64,000 bases of DNA from Alkalihalophilus pseudofirmus OF4 (GTDB lineage: Bacteria; Bacillota; Bacilli; Bacillales; Bacillaceae_D), in the NCBI RefSeq assembly GCF_000005825.2, contig NC_013791.2, positions 3,100,001-3,164,000 on the forward strand, in the 5' to 3' direction. This document shows positions 55,485-63,341 of this stretch, in pieces (position 1 is the first letter of the stretch; every line of letters starts with the position of its first letter). A model generated the notes under the pieces. The model saw only the letters and a list, made by a program, of their open reading frames with translations. It searched no databases and was not told where the DNA came from. The position numbers and the translations under genes are program-made.

Positions 55485-56081
55485 TTACATAGTGTCATCT
55501 TCTTGAGAATGTTCAATATCAAGGTCTGTTCCATCATCCCAAGTAATTGTTAACTCAAGGCTGTCATAGTTTGGATCTAGACCAAAACCTTGTACAACAG
55601 CATCAATGATTTCTTCTTCACTCATAGAACTGTCTAGTTCCATTTCTTCAAATGTCGTTTCTAGTTCAGTATACGCTTCATCACCCTCTAATTGAGTGTC
55701 ATTTACTGAATCATCAATTTCTGCACGTACTTCCTCTGGATCATGTTCATACGTTACATCATAGTTGTCGCCCATTTCATCATAGTTAACATTTAGCTCA
55801 AATGTCGAGAAACCAAATGCGGTTGTTGCAGGCTCTTCGTCTTCAGTCATGTCACCCATGTCTTCGCCCATATCATTATCTTCATCAGTGTCAGTGTCGT
55901 CACCCATTGTTGTATCATCGTCACCGATTGTGTCGTCAGTATCATCACCCATTGTGTTATCTTCCTCTTCTACCTGATCCTCTGGTGCTGGGTTGTCCAC
56001 CTCTTGATCTGTGTTACAAGCTCCTAAAACGATCGTTGATGTAATAAATGCTCCTGCTAAGATTGTTTTTGCTTTTTTCAT
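55485..56081 (-). CDS. YusW-like lipoprotein with acidic linker
   Basis: 198 residues. Signal with lipobox VLGAC (Cys near 22), then about 55 residues of almost pure Asp, Glu, Thr, Gly and Met in imperfect GDDTD repeats, then a YusW-type domain (FGFSTFELNVNYDEMGDNYDV...LELTITWDDGTDLDIEH). Surface-anchored. TAGGAGG precedes the ATG at 56081. Function unknown; the linker could keep the domain away from the membrane or bind cations. Confidence 0.82.
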   Translation of the reverse strand: MKKAKTILAGAFITSTIVLGACNTDQEVDNPAPEDQVEEEDNTMGDDTDDTIGDDDTTMGDDTDTDEDNDMGEDMGDMTEDEEPATTAFGFSTFELNVNYDEMGDNYDVTYEHDPEEVRAEIDDSVNDTQLEGDEAYTELETTFEEMELDSSMSEEEIIDAVVQGFGLDPNYDSLELTITWDDGTDLDIEHSQEDDTM

Positions 56082-56227
56082 AGTAATTGTGCCTCCTAAT
56101 TTGTTTAGTGTACTTATTGAGTAACCGTTATTCATAGAACTCAAACATTATTTTTAAAAAATAATTATGTGAGATTGTTAGACAATGTGTGAAAAATACA
56201 CATTTGGTTAATTACTTCAAGAACGAT

Positions 56228-56572
56228 CTAAAGAGAACTTTGGCCGCTATCGGTTTTTCCAACCGGCATAATATCAGCTAATATTTCTTTTGTTTCAGGC
56301 GATCCTAACGCATAAAGCTTCTCATATAAAACTCTTATCTCTTTTTGAGTGTGATCTTTTTCATTATCCGCTTTTCTTTCTTGAAACGGTCTTTCAAAAA
56401 TCTGCTGCGGTTCAAAATCTTGATTACTGACCGATTCAAGCAAAGCGTGAATCTCATCCTTTTCATCAGGAGTTGCATAAATCTCATATTGAATAAGATT
56501 ATCAGGGGTTTCTGTTTTAGTAATACTTAAAACTGGCATATCTACTGAAACAAAATAACGTTCACGTTCCAC
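56228..56572 (-). CDS. hypothetical protein, 114 residues
   Basis: Soluble and hydrophilic, starting MERERYFVSVDMPVLSITK. The first half looks beta-rich, the second helical with charged stretches. GTG start with AAAGGAGAGG at 6 nt, which makes it a real gene. No family recognised and no terminator seen at once downstream. Confidence 0.65.
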   Translation of the reverse strand: MERERYFVSVDMPVLSITKTETPDNLIQYEIYATPDEKDEIHALLESVSNQDFEPQQIFERPFQERKADNEKDHTQKEIRVLYEKLYALGSPETKEILADIMPVGKTDSGQSSL

Positions 56573-56640
56573 TATGATCCTCTCCTTTTAATTAAGTTGT
56601 ATCTAATACTTCCTTACCCCATCTGAACCTATTTACACAT

Positions 56641-56675
56641 AAAATAAGACCAAGCACTGTGGCTTGGTCTTATTC
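56641..56675 (-). terminator. intrinsic terminator
   Basis: AATAAGACCAAGC/GCTTGGTCTTATT stem with T run on the minus strand, overlapping the stop of the 66-residue gene. Confidence 0.9.
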
Positions 56676-56870
56676 TTCACTTGTTGAACGATCTTTCGTC
56701 TTTTCTTTTTTCCGTTCCTCTTCTTCTTCATATTTAATCTCATCTAGCGGAAGATCATCTACAGGCATCACTGTTTGATCCCGCTCTTTTTGTTTGCTTC
56801 TATCTTCTTTAAAAGCTTTTGACTTATCATTTCTTTCTTTAAGAACTTTGTCTTTTTCTTTATTATCCAA
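56670..56870 (-). CDS. 66-residue highly charged protein, function unknown
   Basis: MDNKEKDKVLKERNDKSK... is nearly all Lys, Glu, Asp and Arg, probably disordered. A short hydrophobic centre (TVMPVDDLPLDEI) is the only patch. TTG start with GAGGAGGG upstream, terminator at the stop. No family recognised. Confidence 0.65.
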   Translation of the reverse strand: MDNKEKDKVLKERNDKSKAFKEDRSKQKERDQTVMPVDDLPLDEIKYEEEEERKKEKTKDRSTSEE

Positions 56871-56946
56871 GGTAATCCCTCCTCTTTAGTATAGGAGATT
56901 CCCTGTCATTCTTATCTTAAACCTTATTAATCTCTAAATAATTTCT

Positions 56947-56974
56947 TTGTTAAGTCATCAATTTTTTTTAAAAT
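56947..56974 (+). promoter_or_regulatory. promoter of the ATT-start gene
   Basis: TTGTTA (56947-56952), 16 bp, TAAAAT (56969-56974), placed 38 bp before the proposed start. Confidence 0.5.
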
Positions 56975-57011
56975 CTTCTGTTTCAACTTTTTTCAAACAG
57001 GAGAATACTCC

Positions 57012-57263
57012 ATTGACTATCTTTATCAGCCTCTAAAACTTCAGCTACATTTAAAAGATACCCGACTCACTCTTTCTATCACCGATGATAAAACATGCTT
57101 AGAGAGCTGGGATCTACCTAAGGAAGAAGCTATTATTTCAATGCTTCATGCTGCTGAAGAATTTATGACATTGGTTAATAAAGAAACGTTCACCTTATTC
57201 CAAACGGAAATTAATTCTCTCCAACAAAAGCTGGTCAGCTTAAATACGTTCTATAAAATCTAA
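57012..57263 (+). CDS. 83-residue protein with probable ATT start codon
   Basis: The frame 57012-57263 has no ATG, GTG or TTG near its 5' end; the first ATG is codon 44. AGGAG (56999-57003) is exactly 8 nt before an ATT, and a promoter-like pair and a terminator flank it. The product reads (M)DYLYQPLKLQLHLKDTRLT... and ends ...QQKLVSLNTFYKI, a soluble beta-then-helix pattern. Codon use looks coding. Alternatives: a start lost by mutation or sequencing error. No family recognised. Confidence 0.55.
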   Translation: MDYLYQPLKLQLHLKDTRLTLSITDDKTCLESWDLPKEEAIISMLHAAEEFMTLVNKETFTLFQTEINSLQQKLVSLNTFYKI

Positions 57264-57268
57264 ACTTA

Positions 57269-57315
57269 TAAAGGCTTAAGCACTCCCAAAGGGCTGTGAT
57301 TTAAGCCTTTTTGTT
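57269..57315 (+). terminator. intrinsic terminator
   Basis: AAAGGCTTAA/TTAAGCCTTT stem, GC-containing loop, then TTG, just after the ATT-start gene. Confidence 0.82.
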
Positions 57316-57415
57316 TCTTTTAAAACAAATTTAAAAATAATCTGAAAATATACTTGCATTCCCCTTATCTGTTATAGTACAATGAATTCAACAAAACAAA
57401 CGGAGGCGATTAATA

Positions 57416-57550
57416 ATGACTTACAAAGCGATGATTACAAGAAGAACTGGTATGAAAGAGTGTACGGATTGTGGAAAGGTTATTAATCAAATCCAAGAGG
57501 CTTATTTCAATCAATGCGAGAAGTGTCTAAGACATGCAAACCACGATTAA
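57416..57550 (+). CDS. yhfH: YhfH-family zinc-ribbon-like micro-protein
   Basis: 44 residues: MTYKAMITRRTGMKECTDCG then KVINQIQEAYFNQCEKC and LRHANHD. Two CxxC pairs (CTDC, CEKC) suggest one bound zinc. CGGAGG is about 8 nt before the ATG. Promoter TTGCAT-18-TACAAT is upstream and a terminator follows. YhfH proteins are common in Bacillaceae; function unknown. Confidence 0.88.
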   Translation: MTYKAMITRRTGMKECTDCGKVINQIQEAYFNQCEKCLRHANHD

Positions 57551-57580
57551 ACAACATACTGTTATATAACATTTAACTAT

Positions 57581-57615
57581 TAAGTCTGATTCAATTTATT
57601 GAGTCAGACTTTTCA
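57581..57615 (+). terminator. intrinsic terminator of yhfH
   Basis: AAGTCTGAtTCAA/TTGAgTCAGACTT stem followed by TTC. Confidence 0.85.
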
Positions 57616-57642
57616 CTGAGAATATTCAGCCAGGAGGAAAAC

Positions 57643-58122
57643 ATGGAAATTATTACGGCAGATTTATGTGATGAATTTAGAGAAAAAGTAAAAATAGCAG
57701 ACCCCATTTTTAAGATGTTCGGCAAACGGAAATCTTTTTACGGCCCTGTACATACGGTTAAAGTGTATGAAGATAATGTCCTTGTAAAAAAAGCTCTCCA
57801 AACCATCCCCGAAGGCAGTGTTCTTGTCGTTGATGGCGGTGGTTCAACTCGCTGTGCCTTACTCGGAGATAATTTAGCTGATATCGCCGTTACACGGAAG
57901 CTCCCTGGAATTATCGTTTATGGCTGTATTCGAGACAGCGCGGAAATTAACCAAATGGATATTGGCGTAAGAGCCATTGCCACTCACCCTTTAAAAAGCA
58001 TTAAGCAAGGCAAAGGGCTAGAGCAAGTTGCTGTTCAATTTGCAGGGATTAACTTTGAGCCGGGAGCTTATGTGTACGTTGATGAGGATGGGATACTAGT
58101 TTCAGAACAACCATTAGTATAA
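57643..58122 (+). CDS. RraA-family protein (HMG/CHA aldolase-like)
   Basis: 159 residues. VVDGGGSTRCALLGDNLADIA and GIIVYGCIRDSAEI carry the conserved Arg-Asp pair and glycine loop of the RraA/4-hydroxy-4-methyl-2-oxoglutarate aldolase fold. Bacillus lacks RNase E, so the name should not be read as RNase E control; aldolase or decarboxylase activity is possible. AGGAGG precedes the ATG. Confidence 0.85.
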   Translation: MEIITADLCDEFREKVKIADPIFKMFGKRKSFYGPVHTVKVYEDNVLVKKALQTIPEGSVLVVDGGGSTRCALLGDNLADIAVTRKLPGIIVYGCIRDSAEINQMDIGVRAIATHPLKSIKQGKGLEQVAVQFAGINFEPGAYVYVDEDGILVSEQPLV

Positions 58123-58126
58123 CTAC

Positions 58127-58168
58127 TAAAAGAACAGCCCAAGCTTAGGCGCTCGGACTGTTCTTTTT
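58127..58168. terminator. bidirectional terminator
   Basis: AAAAGAACAGcCC/GGaCTGTTCTTTT stem with T runs both ways, shared by the RraA and Mn catalase genes. Confidence 0.88.
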
Positions 58169-58988
58169 ACATCATTGGAGGAGTATCATGAATATACGGA
58201 GGAGCTGGATTTAAACTAGGCGCATCCGCAAATGGGTATGGTTCAGCAAAATATTGAAATTCACCTTCCCCGTCCATACTCGGACCGCTCGCCCAGCGTC
58301 CTTGTGCACTTTCTTCTCCCCTTGATAAATTGATAAATAAATGAGATACTTCTCGTTTCTCAAGCTCTCTTGGGAAAGTACTTGGAACAATGACACCTTC
58401 TTGAGCTTCTAGTTCACTAATGGCAGCGAGCCATTGATTTTGGTGCATTGTGTCCCTTGCAATTAAAAAGGAGAGCATATCCTTTACACCACGATCGTCT
58501 GTCTGTTCATACAATCTTACAGCTTGAAGTCTTCCTTGAGACTCAGCATTTAAATTCGCTCTAAAATCAGCTAATAAATTCCCGCTTGCAATAGTATAAC
58601 CGCCATTCCAAGGAACACCTACACTATTTACCGGCATCGCACCGAGCCCTGAAACAATAGCATGCTGCGGATTCATACCTCCTAATATTGCACCTAGCAC
58701 AGGATCTTGGGCAGCTTGCTCCTGCTGATCGACTGGAGCCCCCTCTAGCAGGTGAGCAATCATTGTCGTTAACATTTCAATATGTGCAAGCTCCTCTGTC
58801 CCCACATCCATCAGCATATCCCTGTACTTTTCATTCCCTCTTGTATTCCACCCTTGAAACAAATATTGAATAGCTACTGAAATTTCACCAAATTGTCCAC
58901 CCAGTATTTCTTGAAGTTTCTTCGCATAAACTGGATCCGGTCGTTCTGGCTTCGCCCAATATTGCAGTTCCTTCACATGATAAAACAT
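58167..58988 (-). CDS. ydbD: manganese catalase, YdbD/CotJC type
   Basis: 273 residues of the ferritin-like dimanganese catalase family, which breaks down H2O2. Ligands E35 (GEISVAIQYLF), E66 and H69 (GTEELAHIEM), then E in LNAESQGR and H in RDTMHQNQW complete the site. The C-terminal tail is rich in Pro and Ala. The ATG at 58988 has GAGGGGGG upstream; an in-frame ATG further up would overlap it. Monocistronic. Confidence 0.92.
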   Translation of the reverse strand: MFYHVKELQYWAKPERPDPVYAKKLQEILGGQFGEISVAIQYLFQGWNTRGNEKYRDMLMDVGTEELAHIEMLTTMIAHLLEGAPVDQQEQAAQDPVLGAILGGMNPQHAIVSGLGAMPVNSVGVPWNGGYTIASGNLLADFRANLNAESQGRLQAVRLYEQTDDRGVKDMLSFLIARDTMHQNQWLAAISELEAQEGVIVPSTFPRELEKREVSHLFINLSRGEESAQGRWASGPSMDGEGEFQYFAEPYPFADAPSLNPAPPYIHDTPPMM

Positions 58989-59060
58989 ATCATCCCCCCT
59001 CATCACACTAGTTAAATGATATGTGTTTGACCGCTCATACAGAACACAGACAAACTTAGT

Positions 59061-59186
59061 TTATTTTGATTGATCAAAAAAATCATACACACTCATCAGC
59101 GATCTTTGTTGGTCTTTTGTTACGTGACTTGCTAAGATTAATTCAATCATACATAAAACAATGATAATTAACACACCTGCTACCAT
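59061..59186 (-). CDS. 41-residue membrane micro-protein
   Basis: MVAGVLIIIVLCMIELILAS is a single membrane helix, followed by a hydrophilic tail HVTKDQQRSLMSVYDFFDQ. AGGAGTGG lies about 8-10 nt before the ATG. Sits between the Mn catalase and the divergent LacI gene. No family recognised; lack of a clear terminator lowers confidence. Confidence 0.55.
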   Translation of the reverse strand: MVAGVLIIIVLCMIELILASHVTKDQQRSLMSVYDFFDQSK

Positions 59187-59230
59187 GCTTCATCCACTCC
59201 TTTTTAAGCTGATACTAAAAAGGTAATGTA

Positions 59231-59244
59231 TGAAACGCGTTACA
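59231..59244. promoter_or_regulatory. LacI-family operator
   Basis: TGAAACGCGTTACA, with palindromic core AACGCGTT and central CG, fits LacI-family operators. It lies 44-57 bp before the lacI-type gene, so self-repression is likely. The central bases differ from the CcpA cre consensus. Confidence 0.6.
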
Positions 59245-59287
59245 TAGCAAGTGATTTTTCAAAAATTAAATTGAGGGGAGATTGCTC

Positions 59288-60265
59288 ATGGCGACGATTC
59301 GAGAAATTGCAAAGATCGCACAAGTGTCAGTAGCTACTGTTTCAAGAGTACTAAACGACCACCCTTATGTAAGTAAAGAGAAAAAAAGGGCTGTGCACCA
59401 AGCTATAAAAGAACTTAATTACTCTAGAAATTTAAAAGCTATCCAATTAGCAAATAAACACTCAAATCTTGTCGGGGTGATCCTCCCAAAAATTGACCTT
59501 CCGTATTTCAGTGAAATTGTAGAAGGTCTTGCTGAGGAAGCTAGAAAACTCCACCTTCAATTAGTGCTTATTCAATCTAATTATGAAACCGAAAAAGAAA
59601 GAGAAGCTTTGGAGCTATTAAGGGGACATCTTATGGACGGAATTATATTTTGTTCACGTGCCATTTCACTTATTGAAGTAAGAACCTATCAAGAATATGG
59701 TCCGATCATCCTTTTAGAAGATACTGATCAAGATGATTTTTATTCAATAAGCATCCCTCATGATCAAGCGTTTAGTTATGGCTTAGAATATCTTCATTCT
59801 AAAGGGCATAAAAAAATGGCCATCGCGTTAAATCGAACGGATGGGATCAACAGCAAAAAAAGAATTCATTCCTATAAGAAAATGATGGAGCAAATAAAAG
59901 AACCTATCAGAAAAAATTGGATATTTGACCACTGCTTATCAATGGAAGATGGTGTTTCTATCGTTCAAAAATACTTGTTGCTAAAAGAAAAGCCGACTGC
60001 TATTTTAACCACAAATGATCAGCTTGCAGCGGGAGTCATTTTAGAAGCAGCAAAGCATCAGTTAAACATTCCACAAGACTTGGCTGTGTTAAGTTTTGAT
60101 AATCAAGACATTTCAAAAGTAATGGATATTTCTACTATAGGTATTCCTATTAAAGAAATGGGCAGTGAAGCATTGAAAACACTTTATAAGATCAGAGAGG
60201 GTCTCCAACCAGTCAAAAAAAAGCGCGAACTCCCTTTTAAACTTATTGAGCGATTAACTGTTTGA
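59288..60265 (+). CDS. LacI-family transcriptional regulator
   Basis: 325 residues. The N-terminal LacI helix-turn-helix IREIAKIAQVSVATVSRVLNDHPYVS, with the minor-groove hinge after residue 45, is followed by a periplasmic-binding-protein-like ligand domain (LVGVILPKIDLPYFSEIVEG; AILTTNDQLAAG; LAVLSFDNQDISK). GAGGGGAG precedes the ATG. No sugar genes adjoin it, so ligand and targets are unknown beyond the operator in its own leader. Confidence 0.9.
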   Translation: MATIREIAKIAQVSVATVSRVLNDHPYVSKEKKRAVHQAIKELNYSRNLKAIQLANKHSNLVGVILPKIDLPYFSEIVEGLAEEARKLHLQLVLIQSNYETEKEREALELLRGHLMDGIIFCSRAISLIEVRTYQEYGPIILLEDTDQDDFYSISIPHDQAFSYGLEYLHSKGHKKMAIALNRTDGINSKKRIHSYKKMMEQIKEPIRKNWIFDHCLSMEDGVSIVQKYLLLKEKPTAILTTNDQLAAGVILEAAKHQLNIPQDLAVLSFDNQDISKVMDISTIGIPIKEMGSEALKTLYKIREGLQPVKKKRELPFKLIERLTV

Positions 60266-60296
60266 TGTTATGTAAATTCAACTTCCCGATGCGGCC

Positions 60297-60385
60297 TATG
60301 TATGCAGCTCCCGAAATATACTACGCTTTCCGCGGAAGCTTCCGGACCGCCCGCGGAAAGCGAGTACCTGCAGCAGAGGTTAACA
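60297..60385. repeat. dispersed palindromic repeat, compact hairpin copy
   Basis: GCTCCCGAAATATACTACGC, then TTTCCGCGG, a 16-bp loop and CCGCGGAAAGCGAGTACCTG with CAGCAG. Both ends of the family are brought together, giving a minimal hairpin with CGCTTTCCGCGG/CCGCGGAAAGCG arms. Confidence 0.88.
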
Positions 60386-60515
60386 CCTACTGTAAGGCGG
60401 ACTTCTGAGTGACATTCTTTACTTCCAAAGTAGACCTTGCGTGAACATCATCCGCTAGATTAGAGCTGTTCATATCATGAGTCAAACACTGTGGTTATGT
60501 CCCAGTCTGTTTCCT

Positions 60516-60884
60516 TTATTTTTCACTGTATTTCTTGGTCCGCTCGAGTGCACCGTCTTTTTTATAAACTTTTAATTGAATCTGCTTTTTCGCTAACAGC
60601 TCATCTCCATATTTCAGCGCTTCTTCTTTCGTTTCAAATGTCTTACTTGCCCTCTCTGCTCCTTCTTTCTTGATCGCCCATTGATCATTTTGATTTATTA
60701 ATTGATAAATTTCATCGTTCTTTGTGTTCCCGATTTTCTCTGCTTCATCAATTGCAATAGGTATCGCTCTTCCTTCTTCATAACCATCTTCTACTAATGA
60801 ATTAGCAATTTCAATTGCTTTTTCTTTCACTTCTTTGTTTAAATTCTTCATCGCATCTGGATAATCATTTTTGTTCCAAGGCAT
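60516..60884 (-). CDS. ChaB-like/DUF2188 two-domain protein
   Basis: 122 residues. The first half MPWNKNDYPDAMKNLNKEVKEKAIEIAN resembles ChaB-type small domains. The second half DQWAIKKEGAERASKTFETKEEALKYGDEL is DUF2188. The ATG at 60884 has GGAGGGG at 7 nt; a longer in-frame start is rejected. Soluble, basic; function unknown. Confidence 0.78.
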   Translation of the reverse strand: MPWNKNDYPDAMKNLNKEVKEKAIEIANSLVEDGYEEGRAIPIAIDEAEKIGNTKNDEIYQLINQNDQWAIKKEGAERASKTFETKEEALKYGDELLAKKQIQLKVYKKDGALERTKKYSEK

Positions 60885-61006
60885 TGCACAGCCCCTCCAT
60901 TCTTTTTGTCTTTTCTTTTTTTCTATATGTACCCTAAACGTTCTTGAAATAATCAAGTATAAATCACTCTAAACAACAAATAGTAGATACGAAAGGAGTG
61001 AGCGTA

Positions 61007-61441
61007 ATGCCACAAAACCTAAAAAATCTTATGTCCACTCAAGTATTTTCTGTCACACCAGAACAATCGATCCAAGAAGCAGCAGCTCTTATGAAAGAAC
61101 ATAATGTCGGATCCATCCCTGTTGTTGAAAATGGTCAAGTAGCAGGTATGATTACCGACCGTGACATCACTCTGCGTTCAACTGCGGAGGGTACTTCAAC
61201 ACATATTCCGGTACGCGAATGTATGACAAGCAACCTTACAGTAGGAACATCTACAATGGATGCACATGAAGCAGCTGCTTTAATGGCCCAGCACCAAATC
61301 CGCCGCCTGCCAGTTGTTGATAACGGTCAATTAGTTGGTATGGTTGCTCTTGGCGACTTAGCTGTTGAAAACACGCTTCAAAATGAAGCTGAAGAGGCTT
61401 TATCGGATATTTCACAGAGTAATGATATTCAAAATCAGTAG
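61007..61441 (+). CDS. CBS-domain pair protein, YhcV-like
   Basis: 144 residues with two CBS motifs: MSTQVFSVTPEQSIQEAAALM...VGMITDRDI-type (residues about 8-65) and CMTSNLTVGTSTMDAHEAA...RRLPVVDNGQLVGMVALGDLA (about 72-125). Probably binds an adenine nucleotide. AAAGGAG lies 8 nt before the ATG at 61007. Monocistronic. Similar to B. subtilis YhcV, a general stress protein. Confidence 0.85.
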   Translation: MPQNLKNLMSTQVFSVTPEQSIQEAAALMKEHNVGSIPVVENGQVAGMITDRDITLRSTAEGTSTHIPVRECMTSNLTVGTSTMDAHEAAALMAQHQIRRLPVVDNGQLVGMVALGDLAVENTLQNEAEEALSDISQSNDIQNQ

Positions 61442-61449
61442 TCCTTAAT

Positions 61450-61496
61450 TAAAAAGCTGCCCGAAAAGGTTTCTATACCTTTTTGGCAGCTTTTTG
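61450..61496. terminator. bidirectional terminator
   Basis: AAAAAGCTGCC...GGCAGCTTTTT with an inner AAAAGG/CCTTTT stem; shared by the CBS and S8 protease genes. Confidence 0.9.
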
Positions 61497-61502
61497 TTGA
61501 TG

Positions 61503-62741
61503 TTATTTTTTTAGTGCCTCATAAACGTTTACAATTCCATGACCAAAATGTTGACGGCTTTTTCCTGTGCCAAAGTCTGCTGTTTGCTGTAATAAAGTAC
61601 GAATCTGCGCTGGAGTCAATTCCGGATTCTCTGCTTTTACTAAAGCAAGTGAAGCAGCAACTTTAGGAGCAGCCATACTCGTACCAATCGCATAGCCATA
61701 TCCCCCAGGTACGGTTGAAAGAGCTCTTGCCTCCGTATCCCCGCCAGGTCCTGCAAGATCTACATTTCCATAGTTTGAGTAATAAGCTAATTCATCATGA
61801 ATCGTAGAAGATGACACGCTAATAACCCATGGTATATCAGAGAATGTATCATGGAGAGGCCCTGACCATTGCGCTCCTTCTCCAGGAATCGTATACATTT
61901 TCTTCCCTAAATCAATGGCATTATTTCCATTAGCACCTACGATCATCATATCCTTGCTTTGTGCATATCTCACAGCACGCGAAGCTGAAAGGTGAAGAGT
62001 TCTTTGCTGCTCGTTATTCATCATGCTGTAAGTTCCAAGACTCAAGTTCGCAATATCTACGCCATCATCAGCAGCAGTAGTAATTCCTGCTAATATACTC
62101 GTCCAATTACTAACTCTATAAGAGGCCATGGCAAGTTCCGGACCAACTCCCATCACTCGACCATTAGCTGCAATCGTACCAGCCACATGCGTTCCATGCA
62201 TGCCAGAGTAGGAGTTGTCTGCTGTTCCTGGAACGAATGATTTTGCAAATAATAGATTATCCTTAAGATCAGGGTGAGTTGTATCAACTCCAGAATCAAT
62301 AACCCCTACTAAGACATCGTGGTTACCAGCATTCAATTTCCATGATTCTCCGTTATTAGTTACGCGTTTAATATCCCATTGGTACTCCTCATACAAATCA
62401 GCTTCACTCGCATTGACTCTCAATTGATTTATTTCGTACGCTCGCTCTAGTTCAACTTCTGGGGATCGCAGTTCTACATCCTCTGCAACAGCTGCAATTC
62501 CACCGTGATGTTGAGCCCATGCTTTAAATTCAGGATTTGAAGTGCTCACATTGATTACTCCTATTTGCGGGACTTCCTGTAAAACATCTACTCCTAAATC
62601 AGCCATCTCTTCCACAATAGCCTTTGGAATTGTTTGTTGTGAGAATGTAATAATATAGTCCGTTTTTTCCTCAGCTAAGACTCCTGAGCCACCAAAAGCC
62701 AATAACCCTGTTAATGTTAATCCTGCAATCCATTTTTTCAT
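61503..62741 (-). CDS. secreted S8 subtilisin-like serine protease
   Basis: 412 residues. Sec signal (MKKWIAGLTLTGLLAFGGSG, cleavage near VLAEE), an I9-type propeptide to about residue 115, then the catalytic domain with D149 (VGVIDSGVD), H182 (HGTHVAGTI) and S355 (GTSMAAPK). The oxyanion Asn is in GANGNN. No C-terminal extra domains. AGGAGG precedes the ATG. Extracellular; likely a nutritional or processing protease. Confidence 0.93.
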   Translation of the reverse strand: MKKWIAGLTLTGLLAFGGSGVLAEEKTDYIITFSQQTIPKAIVEEMADLGVDVLQEVPQIGVINVSTSNPEFKAWAQHHGGIAAVAEDVELRSPEVELERAYEINQLRVNASEADLYEEYQWDIKRVTNNGESWKLNAGNHDVLVGVIDSGVDTTHPDLKDNLLFAKSFVPGTADNSYSGMHGTHVAGTIAANGRVMGVGPELAMASYRVSNWTSILAGITTAADDGVDIANLSLGTYSMMNNEQQRTLHLSASRAVRYAQSKDMMIVGANGNNAIDLGKKMYTIPGEGAQWSGPLHDTFSDIPWVISVSSSTIHDELAYYSNYGNVDLAGPGGDTEARALSTVPGGYGYAIGTSMAAPKVAASLALVKAENPELTPAQIRTLLQQTADFGTGKSRQHFGHGIVNVYEALKK

Positions 62742-62932
62742 CGTATTCCTCCTCGTATGTTTTTACCGCCTTTTAAATGTTCGGTTCTCTAAGTAATTTC
62801 CCTTCATCCACTTGTAAGATATTTGAAAATGAGTAATAAGCCCTTTAAATTTCATTAGTTCTTTATTACTTGAGTCATTTTAGCTAGTGATAGTATATTA
62901 CAGTTAAAATATTAGCAATAAAGAGTCCAAGG

Positions 62933-62976
62933 ATGTTAAAGTTATTAGTTCAATAATGTTAAAGCTATTAGTTCAA
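62933..62976. repeat. tandem 23-bp direct repeat upstream of the S8 protease
   Basis: ATGTTAAAGTTATTAGTTCA (62933) recurs as ATGTTAAAGCTATTAGTTCA (62956), one change in 21 bases. A weaker copy (AGTTAAAATATTAGCAAT) is near 62902. Apart from this the AT-rich stretch 62742-63032 shows no gene. Confidence 0.7.
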
Positions 62977-63032
62977 CGAACAGCATGAAGAGCAATCTAA
63001 TTACGAAGTAGGAGAATATAAAATACACTAAC

Positions 63033-63071
63033 AAAAAAAGGCGACCGCATTTGGTCGCCTTTCTTTTTTTA
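63033..63071 (-). terminator. terminator of the former tRNA-Ala gene
   Basis: AAAGGCGACC/GGTCGCCTTT stem with T runs, directly downstream of the tRNA fragment on the minus strand. Confidence 0.85.
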
Positions 63072-63116
63072 TGGAGCATAGCGGGCTCGAACCGCTGACC
63101 TCTTCGCTGCCAGCGA
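63072..63116 (-). pseudogene. 3'-half of tRNA-Ala(GGC), probable att site
   Basis: On the minus strand the sequence runs CGCTGGCAGCGAAG (loop with anticodon GGC), AGGTC, the T arm AGCGGTTCGAGCCCGCT and the acceptor 3' strand ending TGCTCCA. The expected 5' half (acceptor GGAGCA, D arm) is missing; unrelated sequence takes its place beyond 63116, and the anticodon stem itself is mispaired there. This is what remains at the far end when an element inserts into a tRNA 3' half. Confidence 0.75.
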
Positions 63117-63341
63117 TACTTCCGAACCATTCCACGTTTCTATATACGGCAAGTCTATACGATAAGCCTAACGTTAAGCCACGTTTATCATACACTTTCC
63201 CGAAAATTATGTAATATAACGCAATCTTAACATACAGGCGTTGGTTGGCGCAATATAAAGAACGTTTCGCTGCACCTAACGACCGATTACCTACCGCGCA
63301 AAAGTTAGTTGCACGTATGACGTTGCTAGCAACAACGAATA
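63117..63341. other. gene-free start of the presumed integrated element
   Basis: Holds short palindromes (GTTGCTAGCAAC at about 63322-63333, TAACGTTA near 63171). No convincing gene. A short + frame around 63245 has no ribosome-binding site. Confidence 0.4.

Noticed and set aside
59231-59244. CcpA cre site
   Set aside because: The central CG of the cre consensus is shifted (GC instead of CG at positions 7-8); it fits a generic LacI-family operator better.
62945-63130. Minus-strand 61-codon frame
   Set aside because: It reads through the tRNA-Ala fragment and its terminator.
63072-63145. Complete tRNA-Ala gene
   Set aside because: The acceptor 5' strand and D arm are absent, and the 5' side of the anticodon stem is mismatched.
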